Below the pieces are notes generated by a model, which saw nothing but the letters and a program-made list of their open reading frames with translations, made no database searches and was not told the origin of the DNA. This document shows positions 30,676 through 40,111 of a DNA stretch of 64,000 nt, piece after piece (positions within the stretch are counted from its first letter, which is position 1; each line of letters starts with the position of its first letter). The stretch is from the NCBI GenBank assembly GCA_922989275.2, contig OV277858.1:105200794-105264793 (forward strand), written 5' to 3'. Both the position numbers and the translations under genes were made by a program. The stretch is from Gari tellinella. Lineage: Eukaryota; Mollusca; Bivalvia; Cardiida; Psammobiidae.

Positions 30676-31158
30676 ATGAATAATGTTTATATAGACAACA
30701 GAATAAAAGAGCTTAAATTTAAACTTATCCATAAAATAGTTGCAACTAATGAAAACCTTTTTACTTGGAAACTAATCCAAACGCCATTCTGCAAGCATTG
30801 TAATGAAATTGAAACACTCGAACATTTTTTCATCTCTTGTCCTTATTTAAATATATTTTGGATCAAGATACATAATCTACTTTCAAAAATAGGCATAAAT
30901 AAAAAGATTAGCATGTATGAACTCATAGTCGGATACAAAATACATTATAAAGCCTACCAAGAAGTAAATATCATCATAGGAAACATTATGTACTCCATCT
31001 ACAAAAGTTACATGAAAAGTGAAAGAAGAACAAATAAAGTGAATACGATAAACATTCTTTACTTTGATTTATTAACATTAGAAAAATATTACTTTAAGAA
31101 GAAATTGAAATACCCAATAATACAAAAGTTTAACAAAGCATTGAAAAATCAGATTTAA
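30676..31158 (+). pseudogene. C-terminal part of LINE ORF2 (reverse transcriptase polyprotein)
   Basis: An open frame of 160 codons. The apparent start codon is simply where the truncated insertion begins. Near residue 35-55 it shows FTWKLIQTPFCKHC followed by NEIETLEHFFISC, a C-x2-C-x7-H-x4-C cluster typical of the tail of L1/Tx1-type ORF2 proteins, downstream of the reverse transcriptase domain. Residues after it are rich in lysine, isoleucine and tyrosine. Endonuclease and reverse transcriptase domains are absent, so it cannot move itself. The frame is undamaged, so the insertion is probably recent. Family-level assignment within the L1/Tx1 group is tentative. Confidence 0.85.
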
Positions 31159-31314
31159 TCTCTTGCAGTATATACGTATGCATGTTGATTTTGTATAAAC
31201 ATACATGCTTAGTATATGTTTCCTTTGCATATGTTATGTTTTTATGATTGTTATATAATGTAAATAAACGGACTATCTGTAGATAGTTCCAAAAAGAAAA
31301 AAAAACAAAAAAAA
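30676..31314 (+). mobile_element. 5'-truncated LINE insertion
   Basis: Bounded by a 43-bp direct duplication and ending in an A-rich run (31291-31314). The only content is the 3' end of a second open reading frame and a short 3' untranslated region. This is the usual product of target-primed reverse transcription. The strand is set by the coding sequence and the tail. Confidence 0.92.
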
Positions 31315-31357
31315 AACTCTTTCAGCGTCAATCATAATCGTCTGTTTTACCCTTTCA
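31315..31357. repeat. Target duplication of the LINE insertion, right copy
   Basis: Right-hand copy of the 43-bp duplication. The TTAA of the family D target reads TTTA here, while the left copy keeps TTAA. Confidence 0.92.
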
Positions 31358-31949
31358 TGATCGAATTACAGCGCTCCCTCCCACCAACGGCCCTCCCAAC
31401 AACGACTCCCTCCTTACAACAACCCTTCCCGCTGTTCACTAAACATGATAATTATGTCTAACGCCTAACTTCTGCACTATCGTCTGCTTAAAATTGTCTT
31501 CTGCTAATTTTCGCAATATAACATAATCGACTATATGACAGAAAAAAATCTTATGAGGAGTAACAAACCGCTTGAATCCAGATCAGACGCCGCGTTACGC
31601 GGCGTCTGATCTAGATTCAAACTGTTTGCAAATGTAAGTCAATTTCCCTATCTATAACGACTCCCTCCCAACAACGAACATATTTGTTGTCTCCCATTGG
31701 GTGTCGTTGTAGAGAGGGAGCGCTGTATACGGGAGATTTGTACCCCTTCACCGCTTTATTGTCGTCTGCTTCAGTATTATTGTCTGCTAGACACGTTTCA
31801 ATGATAGATTTAAGGTTGTATGACCAAAACAAATATCGATACGAGTGTCAAATAGTTTGAGTCATGATCAAACGCCGTGTTACGCGGGGTCTGACCAGGG
31901 TCCAAACTGTTTGCAAACGCGTTTTCAAACGTCATTGAGACTGAAAGGG
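31350..31949 (+). mobile_element. Family D MITE interrupted by a family B copy
   Basis: CCCTTTCATGATCGAAT at the left, then the family B insertion (31369-31725), then GGGAGATTTGTACCCC, TTATTGTCGTCTGC, GACACGTTTCAATG, core at about 31847-31912 and GACTGAAAGGG before TTAA (31950-31953). Confidence 0.9.
31369..31725 (+). mobile_element. Family B MITE, full length, reference copy
   Basis: CAGCGCTCCCTCCCACCAACG to GTTGTAGAGAGGGAGCGCTG with TA on both sides (31367-31368 and 31726-31727). Intact core at about 31564-31629 with outer arms CTTGAATCCAGATC/GATCTAGATTCAA. CAGT-like ends and TA target point to Tc1/mariner-type mobilisation. Confidence 0.94.
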
Positions 31950-32172
31950 TTAACGCTTTTACATGTACCGTCATTAGATCGATTTTTTACCAGTTGTCTG
32001 AATTATTTCAAAACACGGTTTTACCCATCATCCTTTATAAAAAGTCTTTTTACGCCTTTAATTTATTCCGCCACTGAAGAAGTTTATACAAAACTAGAAA
32101 TATGAAGGAAAAACGTCTTCTTTCGTGTAAATTCTCGTTCTATCCATTATAAAACTTAGTCAATGAATATGT

Positions 32173-32734
32173 AAAGTGCTCCCTCCCTACAACGGCTTTA
32201 CATGTACAATGTACGAGCAACGATTCCTTCCTTACAACAATTTTTCTGCTGTTTCTCAAACAATAAATTTACAGTGGAGAAAACGTTATTCTTTCCCAAT
32301 AAACGCGTTTACGTTAAAACTATTATTTGCAGTACAAACAGTTTGGAGCCAGATCAGGCTCCAAACTGTTTGCCATAAAAACAAACATGAATTGACAGAA
32401 TTGTCCAAAAGTTGTACTTTTCTACGTTTTAATGCTTTGCGTTTGCGTTTCGTTTGCGTTTAAACGGGAAAGAATAACGTTTTCTCCACTGTATGCTTCT
32501 AATTGTCTTCTGCTGTTTTTTCTTAAAGTTCCGTACATGTATTGGATATTTTGACAGAAGAAAAACATAACGACGAGTGACAAACAGGTTTATCCAAGAT
32601 GAGACGCCGCGTGACGCGGCGTCTCATCTAGGTTCAAACTGTTTGCAAATGTGTTCAAAGGATATTAACTTATCCCCGAAAAACACACACAATCGCTGTC
32701 TCCTATTGGATATTGTTGTAGAGAGGGAGCACTG
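32173..32734 (+). mobile_element. Family B MITE interrupted by a family A copy
   Basis: AAGTGCTCCCTCCCTACAACG to GTTGTAGAGAGGGAGCACTG. Split at a TA in AACAATAAATTTA by family A 32272-32491. The core at about 32581-32645 has the stem GATGAGACGCCGCG and its inverse. Confidence 0.9.
32272..32491 (-). mobile_element. Family A MITE with collapsed core, nested in family B
   Basis: CAGTGGAGAAAACGTTATTC and inverse, TA flanks. The core has lost the GACGCC stem: CAAACAGTTTGGAGCCAGATCAGGCTCCAAACTG. Confidence 0.94.
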
Positions 32735-32844
32735 TATACAAAGAGTGGTCATGTTTTCTGCACCATTTCAAGTTTCTTAAGTATTTATTTATTCATTTAA
32801 ATGGACCTCTATAATGTTAATGTGCAGTCTTCTTTAATTTCAGA

Positions 32845-32985
32845 TAGCTTTAAGCTACCCCCTGCTAGGATTTAGAAACTGTTTGTTACAGCACATATAT
32901 GAATTATGACTGTATACACTGAAACTATTTTTCTCAGTGGAGGAATAATTTTTAGGCGTAAACATGTGTATTTATTGAGTTAAGG
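32845..32985 (+). mobile_element. Family C right-half fragment
   Basis: AGCTTTAAGCTACCCCCTGCTAGG, ATGAATTATGACTGTATAC, TTTCTCAGTGGAGGAATAAT in family C order. The CCCTTT ends are missing. Confidence 0.7.
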
Positions 32986-32990
32986 ATTAA

Positions 32991-33455
32991 CCCTTTACTC
33001 AATGGCCTGTTTCCAGTTTTGAAGAAAATTGACCACTTACATGTAAAGCAGGTTCAAAGATGCGCCTTTCAGCCTGCTTTGAGCTATTACAGTGGAGAAT
33101 ATGTTATTCTTTCCCGTTTAAACGCAAACGTACGCAAACGCAAAGCAATAAAACGTAGAAAAGAACAACTTTTAGACAATTCTGATAATTCATGTTTATC
33201 TTGGTGGCAAACAGTTTGGAGCCTGATCAGACGCCGGGTTACCCGGCGTCTGATCTGGCTCCAAACTGTTTGTATTGTAAATAATAGTTTTAGCGTAAAC
33301 GCGTTTATTGGGAAAGAATAACAGATTCTCCACTGTATCTGCTGGGATTCTATATTTATTATGTTACATTTTCATGACTGTGAACATTGGAAGTACTTTT
33401 TTCAGTGGAGGAATATATTAAATGCGTTAAAAGGCGCTTCTATGGTGAAAAGGGG
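32991..33455 (+). mobile_element. Family C MITE interrupted by a family A copy
   Basis: CCCTTTACTCAATGGCC after TTAA (32987-32990) to TCTATGGTGAAAAGGGG before TTAA (33456-33459). The family A copy 33090-33335 sits at a TA just after the hairpin. The hairpin itself is reduced (AAAGCAGGTTCAAAG, TTTCAGCCTGCTTTGAG). Confidence 0.9.
33090..33335 (+). mobile_element. Family A MITE, young subfamily, nested in family C
   Basis: CAGTGGAGAATATGTTATTC to AGATTCTCCACTG, TA flanks, intact core at about 33207-33271. Confidence 0.96.
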
Positions 33456-33673
33456 TTAATGTATCATACCCTTAATCATTGTCGTAATAATCGTCATTTC
33501 TGGGAATGTCTGGCCCTGCTTGTCTCTGTCATTGATCTGTGTCTCTTAGAGACTTTCAAGCCATTAACCTAAAGCACGCTGGTACCCTTTTCCTCTGCTA
33601 AAATGTGCCATTCGCAACTGCTCACAAAATTGAATCATTAATCAATTCATTCTTATTCATATCGCTATTATGT

Positions 33674-33739
33674 CAAACAGTTTGGATCCAGATGAGATGC
33701 CGAGTTACTCGGCATCTCATCTTGTTCCAAACTGTTTGC
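33674..33739. repeat. Type 1 hairpin with matched changes in both arms
   Basis: The inner stem is GATGAGATGCCGAG and the inverse CTCGGCATCTCATC, against GATCAGACGCCG elsewhere; both arms carry the same substitutions. Host element unassigned; a GTGTTAA about 40 bp downstream may be a TTAA-type end. Confidence 0.8.
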
Positions 33740-33835
33740 AAGTTTTATACCAATGCCGTCAGTAACGTGTTTAAGTGTTAATTGGTCTTTTATCATGGCT
33801 AACTGTCCCCACGAGTTTCCTGAAAGCCTGGGCTA

Positions 33836-34080
33836 CAATGGAGAAGGCGTTATTCATTCCCGTTTCAACGCAATTGAAACAAACACACATTACAATAAAA
33901 TGTAGATCATGACAACTTTTGGAGAATTTGATTGTTTATTTTAATATCAGTGTCAAACAGTTTGGAGCCTGATCAGACGCCGGGTTACCCGGCGTCTGAT
34001 CTGGCTCCAAACTGTTTGCAATGGAATTAATGGTTTTAGCGTAAACGCGCTTTTTGGTAAAGAATAACGTTTTCTCCCTG
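33836..34080 (+). mobile_element. Family A MITE, full length
   Basis: CAATGGAGAAGGCGTTATTC to GTTTTCTCCCTG, TA flanks, intact core at about 33955-34019. Confidence 0.92.
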
Positions 34081-34084
34081 GTAT

Positions 34085-34620
34085 TAGATTTAACAGACTT
34101 TGATCTATGTCTATGTCTAAGTCCACACTTCCCTCATTTTCTTAGACCGCTAACACGCAAAGGACGCATTTGCGACATTTCTTAAAAAAGTTTGAGTTTG
34201 CTTAAGACGCCTAGTAGGTCGGCGTCTCATCCAGATCAATTCATTTGACATTTAAGTTATATTATTAAAAAAGGCATAGTATACAATGTATGCGTTGAAT
34301 AGAATAGACGGTGTAGACCACACATATTGCAGGAAAAAACGGCCCAGCATGATAGAGGTTAAATTGTCATACCGGCATAATAAAGCACTCCCTGATTAGC
34401 AGATACGGGAAAGAAAATGACTCTTAATCGTACTGATGGATAGTAAAGAGACGTAATGGGCATTCTTCATCCAAACAGGTCATTCCTGGAGTTATATTAC
34501 ACCTAGGTGTTATGTAATTATCCCCACAGTGCCGTCTAAAATGTCATTCCAAACATCAACTGTATAATGACCTTAAGTATCGGGACAGACAGGCCAGAGC
34601 AAACATTGTAGACACTGATC
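34085..34620. other. No gene recognised; one decayed core
   Basis: AAGACGCCTAGTAGGTCGGCGTCTC at 34205-34229 is a remnant stem of type 1. Nothing else recognised. Confidence 0.45.
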
Positions 34621-34622
34621 AG

Positions 34623-34770
34623 GGTCCAAGGTTATAAAGCTTTTGAGTTGAGTCTGAAGTCGTTCTCAAGCATTTGATTGGTAAGATTTGGGCCAAGGCT
34701 TAAATCTGATCAATCAAATTGCTTGAAAACAAATCCTGACTCAACACAAACGCTTTATAACTTTGGACTC
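34623..34770. mobile_element. Palindromic MITE, family L, copy 1
   Basis: GGTCCAAGGTTATAAAGC and the inverse GCTTTATAACTTTGGAC bound arms that pair along much of their length (GAGTTGAGTC, TTTGATTGG..TCAATCAAA). A second copy is at 40705. The hairpin is unrelated to types 1 and 2. Confidence 0.82.
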
Positions 34771-34878
34771 AGACTGCTCCCTCGGAATCAGTTTGATCAC
34801 CATCTACACTGTTTGCAATTCACTTTGTACCTTTTGACTTCAGTTTCGGTACAATAACAGCAATGTTTGTTATAGCTA

Positions 34879-35126
34879 CAGTGGAGAACACGTTATTCTT
34901 TCCCGTTTGAACGCAAACGAAACGCAAACGCAAAACACAAAAATGAAGAAAATAACATTTTTTTTTACATTTCTCAGGATTTATTTAAAGCTGAGTGGCA
35001 AACAGTTGTGAGCCTGATCAGACGCCGGGTTACCCGGCGTCTGATCTGGCTCCAAACTGTTTGCAATGAAAATAATAGTTTTAGCGTAAACGCGTTTATT
35101 GGGAAAGAATAACCTTTTCTCCACTG
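34879..35126 (+). mobile_element. Family A MITE, full length
   Basis: CAGTGGAGAACACGTTATTC to CCTTTTCTCCACTG, TA flanks, core at about 34999-35062 with one arm change (GTTGTGAGCC). Confidence 0.94.
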
Positions 35127-35189
35127 TACAGCAGTTACAAATGTATACATGTACGGGCTGTCTCAAAGTTTAGGATTTGACGGCAATTA

Positions 35190-35470
35190 TGTCTCCCCCC
35201 TATATAGGGGGAGTTATATTGGTTTCGTGGTTTCTGTCTGTCCGCCTGTCTGTCCGTCCTTCCATGCGGCTGTACGTCTGTCTGTCCTTATGTTAAAATC
35301 TTGTGCAGCTAACTTCTCCTACACTGCTGGAAGGATTTGCTTTAGACTTTAACAGATTAACTATATACTTATCTGGGAACATGTTCGTGTGGCTTGGAAT
35401 TTGAGCTGCGACCTTTGTGACAAAGTTATGGCCCTTTGAACTTATCCCTACCTAGTATACATGTACATGT
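35190..35470. repeat. Dispersed repeat with TCTG-rich block
   Basis: GTCTCCCCCCTATATAGGGGGAG, then repeated TCTGTCTG/GTCCG units, then CTCCTACACTGCTGGAAGG. The last phrase recurs in part at 35503 (CTCCTACACTATTGGATG). Resembles a dispersed mollusc repeat; no coding content. Confidence 0.6.
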
Positions 35471-35525
35471 ATATAGGGAAACACCTTGTGCAGCTAATTC
35501 CTCCTACACTATTGGATGATGTATA

Positions 35526-35781
35526 CAGTGGAGAATCTGTTATTCTTTCCCAATAAACGCGTTTACGCTAACACTGTTATTTACAGTACAAACAGTTTGG
35601 AGCCAGATCAGACGCCGGGTAACCCGGCGTCTGATCAGGCTCTAAACTGTTTGCCACCAAGATAAACATGAATTATCATAATTGTCTAAAAGTAGTTCTT
35701 TTCTACGTTTTATTACTTTGCGTTTGCGTACGTTTGCGAACGTTTGCGTTTAAACGGGAAAGAATAACAGATTCTCCACTG
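35526..35781 (-). mobile_element. Family A MITE, slightly long
   Basis: CAGTGGAGAATCTGTTATTC and inverse with TA flanks. Core at about 35590-35653. Has an extra GTTTGCGAAC repeat unit near 35730. Confidence 0.95.
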
Positions 35782-35784
35782 TAA

Positions 35785-36160
35785 TTATGATAGTGTTCAT
35801 GAGGTTTTTCATTTTTGATGCAACTATTTTGACAGAAAATGTTTCACTTTTAATTTGTTTCGTTTTTTTTAAATACATAGAATATGTAGGGAAATATGTG
35901 TGTAGTTTGCTCAAAACTTTTACAGATTAGCAACTTGTATGTGAAATTGTTCATGTTGTGTGCAAGTTTAGCTGGACCATCTAAACTTTTTTTTTGGGAT
36001 AGGGGCATAGGGGGCATACGTTTGTTTTTCAAATAAAAATTCTAGACACATAGTGTAGACCCTGATGGGACTCCTTGTTACGCGACGTCTCGTTATATAG
36101 GATAGGCACTATTTTCTATTGTATTTCAAATACTTTGCTGAACATGTACCAACAAAACAA
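35785..36160. other. No feature recognised
   Basis: AT-rich, with several T runs. ACTCCTTGTTACGCGACGTCTCG at 36070 hints at a decayed type 1 core. Confidence 0.4.
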
Positions 36161-36163
36161 ACT

Positions 36164-36630
36164 ACAATGTCCCTCTCTACAACAACACCAAATGGGAGAC
36201 AAAAATTTGGAGTGTTGTTCAGAGGGAGTTGTTATAGGGAGGGAAATGTTTTAACATTCTGCAAACAGCTTAAATCCAGATCAAACGCATAACGGGACGT
36301 CTGATCTGGATTCAAGCTGTTGGTCACTCGTTATTATGTTTTCTACGTCAAAATTGCCAAAAGTTGACTTTAAAAAAAGCGTTATACTTTCCCGTTTAAA
36401 CGCGAACGAAACGCAAACACTATGCACTAAATGTTGAAATCAACAACTTGTTTTTGAATTTTACCAAACTAATTTTGCTTGAGTGACAAGCAGTCTATAG
36501 CCTGACCAGACGCCGGATAACCCGAAGCCTTACCTAGCTCCAAACAGTTTGCAATTGAAATAATAAATTGAGCATAAACGCGTTTATTAGGAAATAATAA
36601 CGTGTTCTTCACTGTAGGGAGGGGGCATTG
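36164..36630 (-). mobile_element. Family B MITE, inverted, with a family A insertion and deletion
   Basis: CAATGTCCCTCTCTACAAC, ACACCAAATGGGAGAC, core at about 36268-36333, CGTCAAAATTGCC, then family A 36374-36614, then GGGAGGGGGCATTG. About 90 bp of family B next to the insertion are missing. Confidence 0.82.
36374..36614 (+). mobile_element. Family A MITE, left end lost, nested in family B
   Basis: GCGTTATACTTTCCCGTTTAAACG, asymmetric core at about 36489-36550, GTGTTCTTCACTG at the right. Confidence 0.83.
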
Positions 36631-36764
36631 AAATCCGTGTCCTCAAATCACGATTGCTTATATGTATTATATAATGAAACCTTTCAGCAACCTCGTGTGG
36701 AGGGTTCCTTGCATTATCCAGTGAACTCTCCCTGCATTCTTGCTAGAATATTCCATTAGGGATA

Positions 36765-37010
36765 CAGTGGAGAATATGTTATTCTTTCCCAATAAACGCG
36801 TTTACGCTATTACTATTATCTACAATACAAACAGTTTGGAGCCAGATTAGACGCCGAGTAACCCGGCGTCTGATCAGGCTCCAAACTGTTTGCCACCAAG
36901 ATAAACATGAATTATCAGAATTGTCTAAAAGTTGTTCTTTTCTACGTTTTATTGCTTTGCGTTTGCGTACGTTTGCGTTTAAACGGGAAAGAATAACAGA
37001 TTATCCACTG
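36765..37010 (-). mobile_element. Family A MITE, full length
   Basis: CAGTGGAGAATATGTTATTC to AGATTATCCACTG, TA flanks, core at about 36829-36892 with GATTAGACGCCGAG in one arm only. Confidence 0.94.
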
Positions 37011-37029
37011 TATGACCTCACCAATGACG

Positions 37030-37052
37030 TCAGAATAACAGATTCTCCACTG
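37030..37052. mobile_element. Solo family A right end
   Basis: AGAATAACAGATTCTCCACTG stands alone 20 bp after a full copy. Confidence 0.75.
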
Positions 37053-37176
37053 TATGCAAAGGTGATCTAAAAACACTGCAGTGTTTGTCCCTACAGCACA
37101 ACTTGCCATATGAAAAAGCAAACAGTGCAGACAGTATTGAGACGCCGCATAACGCTGCACTTTTTGCTAATGATTA

Positions 37177-37422
37177 CAGTGGAGAATCTGTTATTCTTTC
37201 CCGTTTAAACGAAACGAAACGCAAACGCAAAACACTAAAACGTAGAAAAGTGCAAGTTTTGGACAATTCTGATAATTCATGTTTATCTTGGTGGCAAACA
37301 GTTTGGAGCCTGATCAGACGCCGGGTTACCCGGCGTCTGATCTGGCTTCAAACTGTTTGCAATAGAAAAATTAGTTTTAGCGTAAACGCGTTTATTGGGA
37401 AAGAATAATAGTTTCTCCACTG
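37177..37422 (+). mobile_element. Family A MITE, full length
   Basis: CAGTGGAGAATCTGTTATTC to AGTTTCTCCACTG, TA flanks, AAAGTGCAAG subgroup, core at about 37295-37359. Upstream (37118-37165) lies a decayed hairpin (CAAACAGTGCAGACAG, GACGCCGCATAACG). Confidence 0.95.
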
Positions 37423-37437
37423 TACATGCACTAACTA

Positions 37438-37969
37438 GATCCTTTCCTTTTAGTGCTTTTAATTTATTTCTCCACTGAAGAAAACTGTTCCAATTTATAC
37501 GGTCACAAACATGTATCAAAGGAAATATTTTCTAAATCCTATAGCAGATGGTAGCTTACAGTGGAGAAAACGTTATTCTTTCCCGTTTAAACGCAAACTA
37601 AACGTAAACGCAAATCGCTAAAATGTAAAAAATGTCAATTTTTAGATATGTTTTACGATTCATTTTTATCTGAGTGGCAAACAGTTTGGAGCCTGATCAG
37701 ACGCCGGGTTACCCGGCGTCTGATCTGGCTCCAAACTGTTTGCAGTGGAATTAATAGTTTTAGAGTAAACGCGTTTATTGGGAAAGAATAACACATTCTC
37801 CACTGTAAAGCAGGTTGAAAGTAAGGCAGAATGCACATTAAAGCTTAAAGCAGTTTTGCAAGTAAGGCAGAATGCGCCTTAAAACTTAAAGCAGGCTATT
37901 AGTACTTTCAACCTATTTTAAGTGCGCATTAGTCTTCAAAACTAGAAACAGGCTATGGAATAAAGGGTT
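37438..37969 (-). mobile_element. Family C MITE, inverted, with a family A insertion
   Basis: TCCTTTCCTTTTAGTGC, TTTATTTCTCCACTGAAG, AGCAGATGGTAGCT, then family A 37559-37805, then AAGCAGGTTGAAAG and CATTAGTCTTCAAAACTAGAAAC, AATAAAGGG before TTAA. The AAGTAAGGCAGAATGC unit is duplicated near 37815-37880. Confidence 0.85.
37559..37805 (+). mobile_element. Family A MITE, nested in family C
   Basis: CAGTGGAGAAAACGTTATTC to CACATTCTCCACTG, TA flanks, intact core at about 37678-37742. Confidence 0.95.
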
Positions 37970-38041
37970 AAAGTTTCAGGGGTGATTTAGTTACAGATCC
38001 TTTTTAGTTTTACTGTATGGATATTTCTTTTATTGTTTCAG

Positions 38042-38123
38042 GGTAGACAATTGGTCGGAAAAGTTTAGTTACACCATCACGAGTCTAGCACGCAACCTGA
38101 CAGCATTGGATCATCTTCATCAG
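38042..38123 (+). CDS. Internal exon of an unrecognised host gene
   Basis: An 82-bp open segment preceded by TTTCTTTTATTGTTTCAG and followed by GTCAGTG, so both splice sites are good. Read with one leading base it encodes VDNWSEKFSYTITSLARNLT and ALDHLHQ without a stop and ends on a codon boundary. The other two frames do not stay usable. It matches none of the surrounding repeats. The peptide looks like an amphipathic helical segment but I do not recognise the family. The next exon candidate begins at 38455 in the matching phase. Confidence 0.55.
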
Positions 38124-38454
38124 GTCAGTGTCTTTGTCATTATAACCTTACGCTATGGGCTTTTGACCCTATTACATTGTATTACATGTACTATACTAAA
38201 TTATATGACTTCTTATAATATCGAGAAATTCCGCGTGTTTCTTCACAGTAAAATACAAGAGTCTGTATCAGCCACCTTGTATCAGCAGCCTTATATTTTA
38301 CCCCAACCTTTTTTCGATTTAAAGGAACGTCATTTACGTACATGTACAAGTTCCGCGTTTTTCTTTGTGGCGTACAAGAATTCTTGTTCTGCTTCAAGTA
38401 ACTAATATAAAATGGTTTAAACAACTATCTATTTGTTTTTGGTGTGTATTCAAG

Positions 38455-38583
38455 GCATATAATAAACACATCACCAGTTGGCAGTGCGCTACAGAGTGTT
38501 GTATTCAGCTCTCGACGTTTTTGCCGGTAACAACCGATCAGACTCGCGCCAAGTCGCTCGTCAGATCGGCCATTTCCGCCTAA
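38455..38583 (+). CDS. Terminal coding exon of the same unrecognised gene
   Basis: Follows ATTTGTTTTTGGTGTGTATTCAAG, a plausible 3' splice site, and continues in phase 0 from the preceding exon. It encodes 42 residues (beginning AYNKHITSWQCATECCIQLS and ending AKSLVRSAISA) and a TAA at 38581-38583. Three cysteines and a basic C-terminus are visible, with no known motif. With the exon at 38042 it would form the C-terminal 69 residues of a plus-strand gene whose upstream exons must lie further left, beyond MITE-filled introns. I could not find them with confidence. Alternative: an old processed or transposon-borne fragment. Confidence 0.5.
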   Translation, partial: AYNKHITSWQCATECCIQLSTFLPVTTDQTRAKSLVRSAISA

Positions 38584-38760
38584 AAATTCTCGAGCTGAAT
38601 ATATCACCCTGTATCGCTAACATTGCGTATAATTATATCCTCTATTAGAACTACTTACATACAAACCCGTATTAAACGATCGCAAAATAAGGTAGTGAAA
38701 GGGTTAAAACAACTGACGTTTTATACAAGTTTACAAAGTGTTTGGTTTTCAGTTCAATTA

Positions 38761-39006
38761 CAGTGGAGAATCTGTTATTCGTTCCCGTTTAAACGCAAAC
38801 GTACGCAAACGCAAAGCACTAAAACGTAGAAAAGAACAATTTTTGGACAATTCTGATAATTCTTGTTTATCTTGGTGGCAAACAGTTTGGAGCCTGATCA
38901 GACGCCGGGTTACCCGGCGTCTTTTCTGGCTCCAAACTGTTTGTATTGTAAATAATAGTTTTAGCGTAAACGCGTTTATTGGGAAAGAATAACAGATTCT
39001 CCACTG
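38761..39006 (+). mobile_element. Family A MITE, young subfamily
   Basis: CAGTGGAGAATCTGTTATTC and inverse, TA flanks, core at about 38879-38943 with GTCTTTTCTGG in the right arm. Lies about 180 bp after the last host coding exon. Confidence 0.95.
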
Positions 39007-39229
39007 TACAAGGAATACTTTTACGCCACTGGATGATCAATCACTGTTTTCTAATGTTCTTGATACAGGGGACAAAACGTTCCATCTTCTCATTAAATAT
39101 GTGTTGATGCTATTTGAACAAGATTGTCCTACAAATGCAAACAGTTTGAAGCTAGACCAAACTCCTCGTAACCCCAAACAGTTCCTCATAATAATAATAT
39201 CAAAATAGATCGCCGACATTTCCCTAATA

Positions 39230-39772
39230 TACAATGCGTGTATTCTCTCGGAGGGTTTTGTTATAGGGGGGAGTTTAAACCCTTAAAGTACATTTGCAAA
39301 CGGTTTGAATGCAGATCAGACGCTACGTATTGCGGCGTCTGATTTGGGTTTTAAACTGTTTGTCACTCGTCCAAGTGTTTATTCTGTCAAAATGTCCAAT
39401 ACGTAACTTTGAGATAAAAGGCAAACGACAATTTTAAGCGGACAATATTGCAGCACTGAAAGCGTTTGACATAATCATCTTGTTAACCCTTTAACCCATA
39501 GCCTGTTTCTAGTAGTTAATATATGTGACCTATTAAAACAGGCTGAAAGTAAAGCAGAATGTGCCCTAGGGCACATTCTGCTTTACTTTCAGCCTACTTT
39601 AAGTTACTATCTGCTAGTATATAGAAACTATTTCTTATAGTACATATTCATGACAGTATAAAATGGAACAATTTTCTTTGGCGGAGGAATAAAATGAATG
39701 CGCTAAAAGTCGCTTCTATAAGGGAAAGGGTTAAGGGAATTGTTAGGAGGGCCGTTGTAGGGAGGGACACTG
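39230..39772 (-). mobile_element. Family B MITE, inverted, with a family C insertion
   Basis: CTCTCGGAGGGTTTTGTTAT, core at about 39296-39362, GTCAAAATGTCCAATACG, GCGGACAATATTGCAGC, then family C between two TTAA copies, then GTTAGGAGGGCCGTTGTAGG and GGAGGGACACTG. Confidence 0.9.
39487..39730 (+). mobile_element. Family C MITE, full length, nested in family B
   Basis: CCCTTTAACCCATAGCC to CTTCTATAAGGGAAAGGG, TTAA on both sides (39483-39486 and 39731-39734). Type 2 hairpin at about 39536-39602 with the centre GAATGTGCCCTAGGGCACATTC, changed in both arms relative to GCGCC. Confidence 0.95.
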
Positions 39773-39830
39773 TAACTGACATGTTCTCCATTTCATTACA
39801 TTTAATTTCATTTTGTTCCTTTTTACACCT

Positions 39831-39859
39831 GAAAGAAAAAATAAACATCTTCTCTACTG
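39831..39859 (+). mobile_element. Family A right-end fragment
   Basis: AAAGAAAAAATAAACATCTTC then TCTACTG; the last 28 bp of a copy, just before a full one. Confidence 0.55.
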
Positions 39860-39871
39860 TACATACATGTA

Positions 39872-40110
39872 CAGTGGAGAAGATGTTATTCTTTCCCGTG
39901 TAAACGCAAACGAAACGCAAACGCAAAACACTAAAACGTAGAAAATGTCAGTTTTTAGACATTTCAAACACTTTATTTGTATCTGAGTTGTAAACAGTTA
40001 TGAGCCTGATCAGACGCCGGGTTACCCGGCGTCTGATCTGGCTCAAAACTGTTTACAATGGGAATAATAGTAAACGCGTTTATTGGGAAATAATAACGTT
40101 TTCACCACTG
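39872..40110 (+). mobile_element. Family A MITE, full length
   Basis: CAGTGGAGAAGATGTTATTC to GTTTTCACCACTG, core at about 39992-40055. Inserted at the TA of a TACATGTA tract. Confidence 0.93.
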
Positions 40111-40111
40111 T

